Assembly (NCBI GenBank): GCA_017398425.1
Contig: JAFQFZ010000013.1
Coordinates: 1 to 48,466, forward strand
Source of the DNA: Clostridia bacterium
Lineage (GTDB): Bacteria > Bacillota > Clostridia > Oscillospirales > Acutalibacteraceae
Direction: 5' to 3'
Length of the DNA stretch: 48,466 nt
Each line of letters opens with the position of its first letter. The stretch's first letter is position 1. The notes beneath the pieces were generated by a model that was not told the origin of the DNA, searched no databases, and saw only the letters and a list, made by a program, of their open reading frames with translations. A program made the translations under genes and the position numbers. Below are positions 40,361 to 48,466 of this stretch, one piece after another.

Positions 40361-42058
40361 ATGCTCCGACAATTGTATATCGATAACGTGGCGGTCATCG
40401 AGCGTGCCGAGATCGCCCTCGGAGATGGATTGACGGTGTTGACCGGTGAAACGGGTGCCGGCAAATCCATTTTGATCGATGCGCTGTCGGTCGTGCTCGG
40501 CGAGCGTGCCAGTCGCGATCTGATCCGCACGGGATGCCCTTTTGCTACCGTGACGGCGGTGTTTGATGATCTTTCCGAGTCTGTGCTCGCCTTGCTTGAG
40601 CAACAGGGATTGTCTCACGAAGACGACGGCACGCTTCTTTTGCGCCGTCGCATTTCCGCCGAAAACAAGAGTCAGTGCTTTGTCGGTTCACAGCCGTGTA
40701 CCGCCGCCACGATGCGGGAGCTCGGACGAATGCTCGTGAACATCCACGGACAGCACGAAAATCAAGCGTTGCTTTCGGTGGATCGTCATTTGGAATATCT
40801 CGATCGTCTCGGAGATCTGAAGGAAGAACCCGCTCGATATAAAGAATGTTATCGCCGCTATTGTGCAACTCATCGTGCATTGAACAAACAATTGAGAGCA
40901 AGGGAAGAAGCGGCGCAGCGCGAAGACATGTTACGCTTTCAGGCGGAGGAGATCGAATCGGCATCTCTGATCGCAGGGGAAGAGGAGACGTTGGCGTCGC
41001 GCAGGGAAATATTGCATAACGCCGAGAAGATCGGACGTTGGCTTCGTATGAGCGAACGCATCTTCGACGGTGACGAGCAGGAAAACGGCGCGCTCGGTGC
41101 GTTGGAGCAGGCTATGATGCTGTTGCGTGATGCCGGAAAATTCATGCCGCAGGCGCAGGAGCTCAGCGAACGACTCGGAGCGGTCTTGCCGGAATTGCAG
41201 GATGTCGCCGCGAACACCTCCGTTCTTTCAGGGGCGAAGGATTTTGATCCCGGTGAGCTTGATGCGGTGGAAGAACGCCTGGCGCTTGTGCGTCGCCTTT
41301 GCGACAAGTACGGAGGAACGACGGAAGCGGTCATCGCATTCGGTAATCAGGTGCGAGCGGCGTTGAACGGTTTGGAACAGGCTCAGGATTCCATCGAGGC
41401 TCTGTCCGCACAACTCGAAAACGAACAGCAACAGCTTGTCGAAGCCGCCGCGGCCTTGACGTCGGCGCGTCGGAAAGCGGCGGAACGCTTTTCGACCGCG
41501 GTTTGTGAGCAATTGCGGTTTTTGGATATGCCGCGCGTCACCCTCAGCGTCTCGATCGAGCCGACCTCTATGACGGCTACCGGTGCGGATAAGGTGGAGT
41601 TTTTGCTCAGCGCCAATCCCGGCGAACCGCCGAAATCCATCGCTAAGGTCGCTTCGGGCGGTGAGTTGTCGCGTATTATGCTTGCCATGAAATCCGTCAT
41701 GGCATCAGCGGATGAGATCCCGACACTCATTTTTGATGAGATCGATGTCGGCATCAGCGGTCACGCCGCTGCCAAAGTCGGATACCGCTTGCGCCGACTG
41801 GGAGCCACCGAGGGTAAACAGGTGCTTTGCGTGACGCATTTGGCACAAATTGCCGCTTGTGCCCATCATCAACTGCTCATCGAAAAGCAGGTGACGGGGG
41901 AGTCGACGTTCACACAGGTGCACGCCTTGACCGGGAATGAGCGTGCCAAGGAACTGGCTCGCATCATCGGGGGTGAGGTGACACCGCTTTCGCTCCAGAC
42001 CGCCGAAGATATGCTGGTGCGGTTTCCATCGCTTGCGGATGAGTCGGATTTTCTATAA
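40361..42058 (+). CDS. recN: DNA repair protein RecN
   Basis: A 565-residue SMC-like ATPase that gathers at double-strand breaks. The N-terminal Walker A is G-E-T-G-A-G-K-S-I-L-I-D, with a helical coiled-coil middle (about 150-380). The C-terminal A-S-G-G-E-L-S-R signature and L-I-F-D-E-I-D-V-G-I-S-G Walker B are all present. AAAGGAGGAG precedes the ATG. A strong terminator follows. The usual clostridial successors spoIVB and spo0A are not downstream. Confidence 0.96.
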   Translation: MLRQLYIDNVAVIERAEIALGDGLTVLTGETGAGKSILIDALSVVLGERASRDLIRTGCPFATVTAVFDDLSESVLALLEQQGLSHEDDGTLLLRRRISAENKSQCFVGSQPCTAATMRELGRMLVNIHGQHENQALLSVDRHLEYLDRLGDLKEEPARYKECYRRYCATHRALNKQLRAREEAAQREDMLRFQAEEIESASLIAGEEETLASRREILHNAEKIGRWLRMSERIFDGDEQENGALGALEQAMMLLRDAGKFMPQAQELSERLGAVLPELQDVAANTSVLSGAKDFDPGELDAVEERLALVRRLCDKYGGTTEAVIAFGNQVRAALNGLEQAQDSIEALSAQLENEQQQLVEAAAALTSARRKAAERFSTAVCEQLRFLDMPRVTLSVSIEPTSMTATGADKVEFLLSANPGEPPKSIAKVASGGELSRIMLAMKSVMASADEIPTLIFDEIDVGISGHAAAKVGYRLRRLGATEGKQVLCVTHLAQIAACAHHQLLIEKQVTGESTFTQVHALTGNERAKELARIIGGEVTPLSLQTAEDMLVRFPSLADESDFL

Positions 42059-42096
42059 TAAGGTAATAGATAGGTATGGTATATTTGGCCGAAACG

Positions 42097-42142
42097 TGGC
42101 ATTTGTGTATGGTAAAAATACACAAATGCCATAATTTTTTCT
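42097..42142 (+). terminator. Terminator of the recN run
   Basis: A perfect 14-bp stem (42097-42110 with 42118-42131), loop GGTAAAA, followed by TAATTTTTTCTC. It closes the long gene string and separates it from the secreted-protein genes. Confidence 0.92.
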
Positions 42143-42144
42143 CA

Positions 42145-42162
42145 TTTATAATGTTTATAATG
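42145..42162. repeat. Two adjoining 9-bp direct repeats beside a -35 element
   Basis: TTTATAATG occurs twice in tandem (42145-42153 and 42154-42162), ending exactly at the -35 TTGACT. Each contains TATAAT, so they could be a binding site for an activator or spare -10 elements. Confidence 0.5.
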
Positions 42163-42191
42163 TTGACTTTTGCTACCGAGTGCGGTATGAT
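42163..42191 (+). promoter_or_regulatory. Promoter of the dockerin-phosphodiesterase gene
   Basis: TTGACT (42163-42168) and TATGAT (42186-42191) with 17-bp spacing, about 78 bp before the ATG at 42270. The leader contains a small inverted repeat TCAAC/GTTGA (42220-42235). Confidence 0.75.
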
Positions 42192-42269
42192 AAGCATGGA
42201 TTATGATTGATGTAGTGTGTCAACTTATGTGTTGATATACGTTCGATCGGAATTTGGGAGGCGGATCGT

Positions 42270-45200
42270 ATGCGAAAAAACGGCAGATTTGTGGTTTCTT
42301 GGCTTTCCGTGCTGTCCTTGCTGATGACGATGTTCGCTGTGAGCGGCTTGGTCATTCCGATGGCAGCTTCCGCGGAAACGGTGTACTACAGCGAGAACTT
42401 CAATTCTTACGCGAACGGCACCTTGCCGAGTAACTGGACCATCTCGAGTGACTCCGGTATCAAGGATATCAAGGTGCAGGACGGTGCGCTTGTCATCAAC
42501 GGCATCGGCAGCGACTCGCAGACGCGCGTGTTCTACACCGGCTCGGAGCTGAAGAGCCGCGGCGATTACGTGTTTGAAGCGGACTACACGATCTTGCAGT
42601 CGGACTATGCGCTGAGTTCCAGCACGCGTTATACCGGTATGATCTTCCGCGCAAGCGAAGCGATCGAGCCGTATTACTATGTCACTACCCGTGTGCGTAC
42701 GGGCACCACCAACAACGAGCTGTCCATCCGCAATGCGGCCAACAGCTTCAAGCAGATCGAGCTCGCGCCTGCCCCGTTTGATCAGGCGCTCAACACGACT
42801 TATCACCTCAAGGTGATCTGCAGCGGACCGAGCGTGAAGTTCTACATCAACGATTCGCTCGTGTTCAACAGCACGCTCGATACCACCGGTGCGGCCTACA
42901 AGTACCTGACTACGGGCTCCATCGGCTTCACCACCTCGAACCTGAAGATCAAGATCGACAACATCACGGTCAAAGAGTTTACCGGTGCCATCGTCACCCA
43001 GCCCGCGATGTTCGATACCTATATTCCCGACACCAACATCGTTAACCCGCCTTCGGTCATCACCAATGTGACGAGCGAAGATGTGTATGCGTCGGTGACC
43101 GGCACCAAGTTGCCTTCCACCACGCTGTATTATCTCAACAGCGACCTTAACATCACCACGCCCGACGGCAAGTCGGTGATCGCCTCGCTGTCGAGTGCGC
43201 TCAACATGACCAACGGCAAGGTGATCCCTGCACTGTACGTGAAGGACACCGCCACGGTCGATAAGCTCGCGACTTTTGCGACCGAGATCGCGCTCAAGGA
43301 TGCGTTCCTTGTGGCAGACAACGTTGATCTCTTGAAGTACGCACGCAACAAGATCTCCGCCATGTACGGTGTTCTTTACACGAAATTGACCAGCGCCGCC
43401 GACGAGGACGATCTTGCGAAGATTTACTCCGACACCAATAAAGCGTGGGCGAAAACGGCGATGATCGACGCGGACTACCTGTCTAAGGACGACGTCGAAT
43501 ATTTGCAAAAACGTTTGCTCAACGTGTGGGTCATCGGTGACCTCACGATGGAGCAGAAATTTCAAAACATCTACAAGGGTGTCAACGGCATCGTCGATAC
43601 CGATCATGCCGGTACGTTGTGGATCTATGAAAATACGTCGGGTGTGTTCAACTCCCAAAGTGACACGACCCCGATCCTGATCCGTTCGCCCTTCATGTAT
43701 GCACACCGCGGTTACAGCGCGTATGCCAACCAGAATACGATGGAAGCGTTCTACGGTGCTATGCTCTACGGCGCGGATCTCATCGAGATGGACGTGCGTC
43801 TCACCAAAGACGGTGTAGTCGTCATCTACCACGATGAATATCTGCACACCCTGACCACCTGCACCGACACAACGAAGAAGGTCGAGAATTCCACGTACGC
43901 CGAATTGATGCAGTACGAGGTGGATGACCTGAAGGCACAGGGGGTTCCCAACAGCCGCATTGCTACGTTGGACGAATTCCTCGATTTGATCGATTCTTCC
44001 GACGGCGTGGTCGGTATCGTCGAAATCAAGAACTACGACAGCAACCTCGTGGATCGCACCGCACAGGTGATCCGTGATAAGGGTATGGAAGATAAGGTCG
44101 TCAGCATTTGCTTCGGTCAAGGCTACTGCGATCGTATGCGTGCACAGTTGCCGGGCGTTTCGGTGGGATGGCTTGCCAATGCGGTGGCGGACCACAAGAC
44201 TCCCGCGGCGATCCTCAACTACGCCAAGGGCTTCATCATGGGCGGCAACCTGTCCTATCATCCGAACTTCGGTCAGATCCAAACGACCGCCGCCAATTCG
44301 ATGACCGCCAACATGGTCACCTTTGCAGGACAGCGCGGTCTCAACCTTAATCCCTGGACGTACAATGCGAAGGCTCCGTTTGAAACGGCATACGTCGGCG
44401 GCATTCAGGGTATCACCACCGATCACCTTGAGTACGACAACGGGTACATCCGTCGCTTGGATGCCGGTCGCTACTATCAGTTGAAGGAAGGCACCGCTAC
44501 AGCGGTGCAGGGCCTCGGCTATACGTCGCAGGAAACGGCGTTGTACAACACGATCGTGAAGCGCACCGGCGGTGCGAACATCACGTTCAACAATGCGGAC
44601 GGTAAAGTGACTGCATCCGGTACCGGTACGGCTACCTGCTTGCTGATGTACAAGACGACGACCTCTACGTCGGGTTCGTTCTATGTGATCTCTGATCTGA
44701 CCTCAGTCACGGTCACTACCACCGGCGGAACCACCCTGATGGGTGAGTACCGCGAATCGCTCCTCCCGCCGTACATCACCGGTTGGAAGAACAGTATGAA
44801 CAATCTCAACATCACCGCTACGCGCGACAACCGCGGCGATGTTCTTAAAAACACCAGCGGTCAATGGCCCGCTGTGGACTACATCATGACCGACTCAGGC
44901 AATACCGATGCGATCTACGGTGTGACCGCGTCGCTCAACGACTCCATTGTTTTGGATGCGACGGTCGGCAACGCGATGAGCTTGGTGATCATGCTCAGCG
45001 ACGGCACCAACTACGAGTATCAGAAGTACATCCCCGGCGCGACCTTAAGCGGTTCCGACCTGGTGGCTCCCGGCGCTCGTGTGAAAGCGAAGGTCAAGCT
45101 GGCGGATATGATCCCGTCGTCCTCGGCGACGAACGGTAAGGTGACCATCACCTGCATTCGTGTCTTCAACATCGGTGATGCCGGCACGGAGCTTATCCTG

Positions 45201-45422
45201 CACACGCTGGATCTTTCGCGTGCGGTTCCCGCGCTGTATGGCTTGATCGGTGACGTGGATGAGGACAACACGGTGGACACCGGTGACGTGCGCATCATCA
45301 TCAACTCGACCATCGGCAAAGCGTCCCTCGGCTACAAGCAAGTGAAGTTGGCGGATGTGACCGGCGACGGCAATGTCGATTCGACCGACGCACGCACCTT
45401 GCTCAAATCGCTGATCGTGTAA
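42270..45422 (+). CDS. Secreted dockerin-tagged glycerophosphodiester phosphodiesterase
   Basis: A 1050-residue exported protein. A signal peptide (1-38, ending A-A-S-A-E) is followed by a beta-sandwich domain with a laminin-G/concanavalin look (about 42-245: S-E-N-F-N-S-Y-A-N-G-T-L-P, K-V-I-C-S-G-P). A helical part follows (about 300-470), then a GDPD barrel (about 475-745). GDPD residues are H479 and R480 in Y-A-H-R-G-Y, E506 and D508 in L-I-E-M-D-V-R, and H521 in Y-H-D-E-Y. A second beta region follows (about 750-985). A C-terminal dockerin (about 990-1050) has calcium loops DVDEDNTVDTGD and DVTGDGNVDSTD. The enzyme should hydrolyse glycerophosphodiesters outside the cell while docked on a cohesin. 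AT-rich leader, GGGAGG site before ATG. The substrate is not known; teichoic-type polymer or phospholipid headgroups are possible. Confidence 0.88.
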   Translation: MRKNGRFVVSWLSVLSLLMTMFAVSGLVIPMAASAETVYYSENFNSYANGTLPSNWTISSDSGIKDIKVQDGALVINGIGSDSQTRVFYTGSELKSRGDYVFEADYTILQSDYALSSSTRYTGMIFRASEAIEPYYYVTTRVRTGTTNNELSIRNAANSFKQIELAPAPFDQALNTTYHLKVICSGPSVKFYINDSLVFNSTLDTTGAAYKYLTTGSIGFTTSNLKIKIDNITVKEFTGAIVTQPAMFDTYIPDTNIVNPPSVITNVTSEDVYASVTGTKLPSTTLYYLNSDLNITTPDGKSVIASLSSALNMTNGKVIPALYVKDTATVDKLATFATEIALKDAFLVADNVDLLKYARNKISAMYGVLYTKLTSAADEDDLAKIYSDTNKAWAKTAMIDADYLSKDDVEYLQKRLLNVWVIGDLTMEQKFQNIYKGVNGIVDTDHAGTLWIYENTSGVFNSQSDTTPILIRSPFMYAHRGYSAYANQNTMEAFYGAMLYGADLIEMDVRLTKDGVVVIYHDEYLHTLTTCTDTTKKVENSTYAELMQYEVDDLKAQGVPNSRIATLDEFLDLIDSSDGVVGIVEIKNYDSNLVDRTAQVIRDKGMEDKVVSICFGQGYCDRMRAQLPGVSVGWLANAVADHKTPAAILNYAKGFIMGGNLSYHPNFGQIQTTAANSMTANMVTFAGQRGLNLNPWTYNAKAPFETAYVGGIQGITTDHLEYDNGYIRRLDAGRYYQLKEGTATAVQGLGYTSQETALYNTIVKRTGGANITFNNADGKVTASGTGTATCLLMYKTTTSTSGSFYVISDLTSVTVTTTGGTTLMGEYRESLLPPYITGWKNSMNNLNITATRDNRGDVLKNTSGQWPAVDYIMTDSGNTDAIYGVTASLNDSIVLDATVGNAMSLVIMLSDGTNYEYQKYIPGATLSGSDLVAPGARVKAKVKLADMIPSSSATNGKVTITCIRVFNIGDAGTELILHTLDLSRAVPALYGLIGDVDEDNTVDTGDVRIIINSTIGKASLGYKQVKLADVTGDGNVDSTDARTLLKSLIV

Positions 45423-45486
45423 GCGAGCATAACGTTGTACAATAAGTGTGGCACATTACACTTAAAAATCATAGGAGGAATCAACC

Positions 45487-47568
45487 ATGAAAACATCTTT
45501 CAAAGCACATGGTAAACATGTGTTGGCAGTGGTCCTTGTAATGGCTCTGCTGCTCTCGACTATGGTCGTTGCGGTTTCGGCAGGTTCCGTGACCTCGGCT
45601 ACCGGCGGTTCGGTGGTCGCGTCCAAGACTGTTACGAACGGTCTGACCTACGAAAAGACCCAATACACCGACGCAAAGGGCTACAACCAGACGGCCTATG
45701 CGATGGAGTTCAATCCGTCGGCAGGTCTGATGCCTTTGGCGTATCAGAAAACTTCCGGTTGGGGCGTTCTGACCAGCGCTTCGATCGAAGATGCACAAGC
45801 CAAGGGCTACACCGTTTACGGCGGCATCAACGGCGAATTCTTCTCGCCGCACCAGTATGAGAACGGCGGTACGCTGACCGGTCGTTTGATCTCCAACGGT
45901 AAGATCGTGTCCGACCACGAAGGCTGCAACGAGTACTGCATCGCGTTTGACAACGAGGGCAAGATGTCCCTTGTCAAGTCGGAGCTGAAGTACCACTTCT
46001 ATGTCGAAGGCAAAGAGATGGGCAGCGCCGCGATCGCGCGTATCAACAAGCGCTACAACGAGAACTGGGGCTGGGATCCGATCTGCTATTTCGACTCCTC
46101 CTGCGGTTCCAAGTCGGATTCGCCTTCCACCTATCCCGGTACGGAAGTTGTCGTCAAGAAGCTCAACCACGGTGAGCTGTCTGTCGGCGGCATCCTCGAA
46201 GGCGAAGTCGTCTCTGTTGCGACCAACACCTATGGCTCGTCCTTTGCTTCCGACGAGTACGTTCTCTATGCGTGGAACGAGTCGTCCTATGCGAACCAGC
46301 TGGCGGCTTTGAAACCCGGTCAGAAGGTTCAGATCTACGTTGAAGAAATGAACGACGATGCGCGCGAAGTGATGACCAATGCGGTTTCTGTGTCTTCTGC
46401 GACTTATCCGATCGTTGTCAACGGTCAGGACAACACCCTCAACACCCCGAACGCTTCGGACATCTATGCGACCCGTGCGCAACGTACGGCGATCGGCGTC
46501 AAGGCGGACGGCACCTATGTGTTCCTGTGCGTTGACGGTCGCGGCGATAACAGCACCAACAACAAGGGTATCACCCTTAAGGAACTTGCGAACTTGATGA
46601 TCAATGCGGGTTGTGTCACCGCGATCAACCTCGATGGCGGCGGATCCACCCAGATGATCGTTGGCAGCGATGCGGTGCTCAGCTATGGCCGTGGCGTCGG
46701 TAGCTCCATCCTGATCGTCGGCCGTGGCGGCGAGGCGTATTCCGACACCTCCAAGCAGTACCTCAACGATTGGATGTACAACGCGAACACCACCACGTAC
46801 TCTTCTCCCGAGCAAGAAGCTCTTGTTAAGGAAGCGGTTGCCTACGGTGAGTCCGTCTACAACAACAGCAATTCCTTGAAGAGCGACTTCGTCCGTGCGA
46901 TGATGAACATTCAAAAAGCGATGGGCGTCATCACCGATATCGCGCCGAAGAAGTACATCTCTCTGGATGCTTCCGATTGGTCTTATGATTCGGGTATCAT
47001 GCAGGTGAAGAACGACGGCGACGCGCTCGTTCTGAACAACACCAACAACCAATGGCCGTCGGCGACGCAGTCTGTCGACATGACGGTTCCCACGAACCTC
47101 AACCTCTACTTCGACATCACGGTCAACGGCACCACCTCTATCAACCTCTACGCGAAGGACGGCACCGAGATCAAACTGAACCAGTTCATTGCTCCGAGCA
47201 ACATCGCCACCGATGGTTCGGGCGACTTGATCGGTAACGGCAAGACCTTCAAGGGCTCGGTCAGCGTGGCGGACATCAGCGCCTCCGGTCTGGACATCGG
47301 CTCTGTGAAGATCTTCGCGGTCGGTTCTTCGGGTACGGGCTCGCAGGTCACTGTGCGTGAGCTTGCGTTCCGCGATCCCTACACCGGCGGCGATGTCAAC
47401 GGCAACGGCGCGGTGGACAGCTCCGATGCGCGTGCGGTTCTGCGTCACGTTACCAACAAGAATCCGCTCAGCGGCAGCCCGCTGTCTGCGGCGGATGCCA
47501 ACGGCGACGGCGTGGTCAACACCGAAGACGTTCGCTACATGCTCAAGAAGCGTGTCGGCTTGGCGTAA
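45487..47568 (+). CDS. Secreted dockerin-tagged phosphodiester glycosidase (NAGPA type)
   Basis: A 693-residue exported protein with a signal peptide (1-31, ending V-A-V-S-A-G). The catalytic part (about 50-420) belongs to the phosphodiester glycosidase family (NAGPA/DUF2233). Marks are G-I-N-G-E-F-F, R-T-A-I-G-V, and the core V-T-A-I-N-L-D-G-G-G-S-T-Q-M with D383. Family members remove sugar-1-phosphate caps, and bacterial relatives act on cell-surface phospho-glycans. A beta-rich module follows (about 490-625), then a C-terminal dockerin (about 635-693) with DVNGNGAVDSSD and DANGDGVVNTED. In the first loop position 5 is N instead of D. A strong AGGAGG precedes the ATG. It lies 64 bp after the phosphodiesterase gene and may share its transcript. 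Confidence 0.85.
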   Translation: MKTSFKAHGKHVLAVVLVMALLLSTMVVAVSAGSVTSATGGSVVASKTVTNGLTYEKTQYTDAKGYNQTAYAMEFNPSAGLMPLAYQKTSGWGVLTSASIEDAQAKGYTVYGGINGEFFSPHQYENGGTLTGRLISNGKIVSDHEGCNEYCIAFDNEGKMSLVKSELKYHFYVEGKEMGSAAIARINKRYNENWGWDPICYFDSSCGSKSDSPSTYPGTEVVVKKLNHGELSVGGILEGEVVSVATNTYGSSFASDEYVLYAWNESSYANQLAALKPGQKVQIYVEEMNDDAREVMTNAVSVSSATYPIVVNGQDNTLNTPNASDIYATRAQRTAIGVKADGTYVFLCVDGRGDNSTNNKGITLKELANLMINAGCVTAINLDGGGSTQMIVGSDAVLSYGRGVGSSILIVGRGGEAYSDTSKQYLNDWMYNANTTTYSSPEQEALVKEAVAYGESVYNNSNSLKSDFVRAMMNIQKAMGVITDIAPKKYISLDASDWSYDSGIMQVKNDGDALVLNNTNNQWPSATQSVDMTVPTNLNLYFDITVNGTTSINLYAKDGTEIKLNQFIAPSNIATDGSGDLIGNGKTFKGSVSVADISASGLDIGSVKIFAVGSSGTGSQVTVRELAFRDPYTGGDVNGNGAVDSSDARAVLRHVTNKNPLSGSPLSAADANGDGVVNTEDVRYMLKKRVGLA

Positions 47569-47606
47569 TCGATTGATTGCCATACGTTTGAACTGAAAAG
47601 CATTGT

Positions 47607-47640
47607 CGGCGGTGAACACCCCGGTGTTCACCGCCGCTTT
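47607..47640 (+). terminator. Hairpin after the NAGPA-type gene
   Basis: A nearly loopless stem of 14 bp (47607-47620 with 47623-47636) followed by CTTTG. The U-tract is weak, so the cohesin gene behind it may be partly read through. Confidence 0.65.
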
Positions 47641-47664
47641 GTATGGATTTTGAGGTGATATGTT

Positions 47665-48466
47665 ATGATGAAACGAGGCGTAACAATTGGCATTTGTGCA
47701 TTGCTGATGGCACTGATGCTTTGTGGTACGATGACGGCATTTGCTCGCGCGGAGGTCGTCAATTTCGCATTGTCGGTCAACGATGCCAAGGTGGGCGAGA
47801 CTGCCACGGTTTCGGTTTCACTTCCGGCGGATTCGTATTTCACGAACACCACGATGCACCTGCACTATGACAGCACGGCGGTATCGTTTATCGAAGAGGA
47901 TGTCGGCGAGATCTCGCCGCGTAGCGCCATGTTTATGGTCAACGACAAGCCTGAAGAAAACATGGTTTCGGCGGCGTACGTGACCATCAACGGCATCAAA
48001 AAAGGCGGTGTGTTGGTGACCTTCGCGTTTGAAGTCCTCAAAGAGACGCCCGTGGAATTCTCGTTGACCTTCAACGAATGTGTCGGTGTCGATGAGAACG
48101 ACGTAGAATTCGACGTGAACTACGTGACGCAAAGCTGTATTCTGAATAACGACGGTTCGCTGACGACGGCGCCTGCATCCAAGCCGACCACCACGACACC
48201 GACGGCAAACGATCCGACAACTCCGATTGCGGATGCGACTACGACCTCCGGCGGTCAAGCGGATCCTTCCGTGACGGATGCTCCCGTCACCGAGCCGACC
48301 GCTCCGTCCGATGCTGTGGAGCAAAAGGAGCCGATTTATTCGACGGTGACGGATGCCGCCGGTGCTCCCGTTACGGAAGCGGACGGTACCGTTGTCACAA
48401 CGATGGTGTACGTCGATGCCGAGAATGACGGCACGGCGGACATGACCGCGCTCTATATCGTGCTGG
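47665..48466 (+). CDS. Secreted cohesin-domain protein (scaffoldin-like), 5' part
   Basis: An open frame running off the window end, at least 267 residues. It has a signal peptide (about 1-29, ending T-A-F-A-R-A) and then a cohesin-like beta-sandwich (about 31-160). Family marks are V-G-E-T-A-T-V-S-V-S-L, M-H-L-H-Y-D-S-T-A-V-S-F, then G-V-L-V-T-F-A-F-E-V-L, the usual strand pattern of type I cohesins. A Thr/Pro/Ala/Asp-rich linker follows (about 165-225). The frame continues beyond the linker. The first strand lacks the most conserved residues of classical cohesins, so the call is moderate. Two ATGs lie side by side (47665, 47668). It follows two dockerin enzymes, which supports a cohesin that binds them. 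Confidence 0.78.
   Translation, partial: MMKRGVTIGICALLMALMLCGTMTAFARAEVVNFALSVNDAKVGETATVSVSLPADSYFTNTTMHLHYDSTAVSFIEEDVGEISPRSAMFMVNDKPEENMVSAAYVTINGIKKGGVLVTFAFEVLKETPVEFSLTFNECVGVDENDVEFDVNYVTQSCILNNDGSLTTAPASKPTTTTPTANDPTTPIADATTTSGGQADPSVTDAPVTEPTAPSDAVEQKEPIYSTVTDAAGAPVTEADGTVVTTMVYVDAENDGTADMTALYIVL

Noticed and set aside
42225-44426. A 733-codon frame opposite the GDPD gene, and a similar 716-codon frame at 45481-47631
   Set aside because: Both are shadows caused by the biased third positions of the secreted-protein genes. They show no recognisable family and run through the promoter or start region of the real gene.

Overview
The window is typical chromosome of a spore-forming, strictly fermentative member of the class Clostridia, most likely an Oscillospiraceae/Ruminococcaceae-type anaerobe. 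This is inferred from gene content: a complete spoIIIAA-AH operon, spoIIR, a whiA/hprK/dnaE/pfkA cluster, the clostridial nusB-xseAB-ispA-dxs-tlyA-nadK-argR-recN string, pyruvate formate-lyase, and cohesin/dockerin proteins like those of ruminococcal cellulosomes. The DNA is moderately GC-rich and densely coding. I see no insertion sequence, phage or CRISPR array, and no gene-free stretch longer than about 300 bases.

Layout. 1-713: a tandem DUF1508 (YegP-like) protein and an initiator tRNA, both on the minus strand. 883-4082: a pyruvate formate-lyase locus in which the enzyme is encoded in two pieces. The 701-residue core carries the Cys-Cys pair, a separate 81-residue protein carries the glycyl-radical loop, and the activating enzyme follows. 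4144-9938: a secreted protein with an N-terminal dockerin and a GH26-like domain, spoIIR, and a surface-anchored metallophosphoesterase. 10004-19595 (minus): rluA-family gene, hprK, glcK, murB, whiA and dnaE as one closely packed run, then pfkA with its own promoter. 19683-26566: radC, a CLC-type anion transporter, a MATE exporter, an amidohydrolase and an amino-acid ABC importer. 26619-42131: the spoIIIA operon, then asp23, nusB, a TsaD paralogue, xseAB, ispA, a DUF212 gene, dxs, tlyA, nadK, argR and recN, all on the plus strand. 42145-48466: a set of secreted proteins made of a dockerin-tagged glycerophosphodiesterase, a dockerin-tagged phosphodiester glycosidase and, cut by the window edge, a cohesin-domain protein.

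How the genes fit together. The hprK/glcK/pfkA/pfl genes describe sugar catabolism under HPr-kinase control ending in formate and acetyl-CoA. The spoIIIA operon and spoIIR are mother-cell and forespore parts of the same engulfment-stage sporulation programme. The most unusual content is at the two ends: the two-gene pyruvate formate-lyase, and a cohesin-dockerin set whose enzymes are predicted to cut phosphodiesters rather than plant polysaccharide backbones. Together with the membrane-anchored metallophosphoesterase this suggests an extracellular phosphodiester-degrading assembly, for example against teichoic-acid-like or phospho-glycan polymers. The substrate is inference. The dockerins, the cohesin-like domain and the catalytic residues are visible in the sequence.
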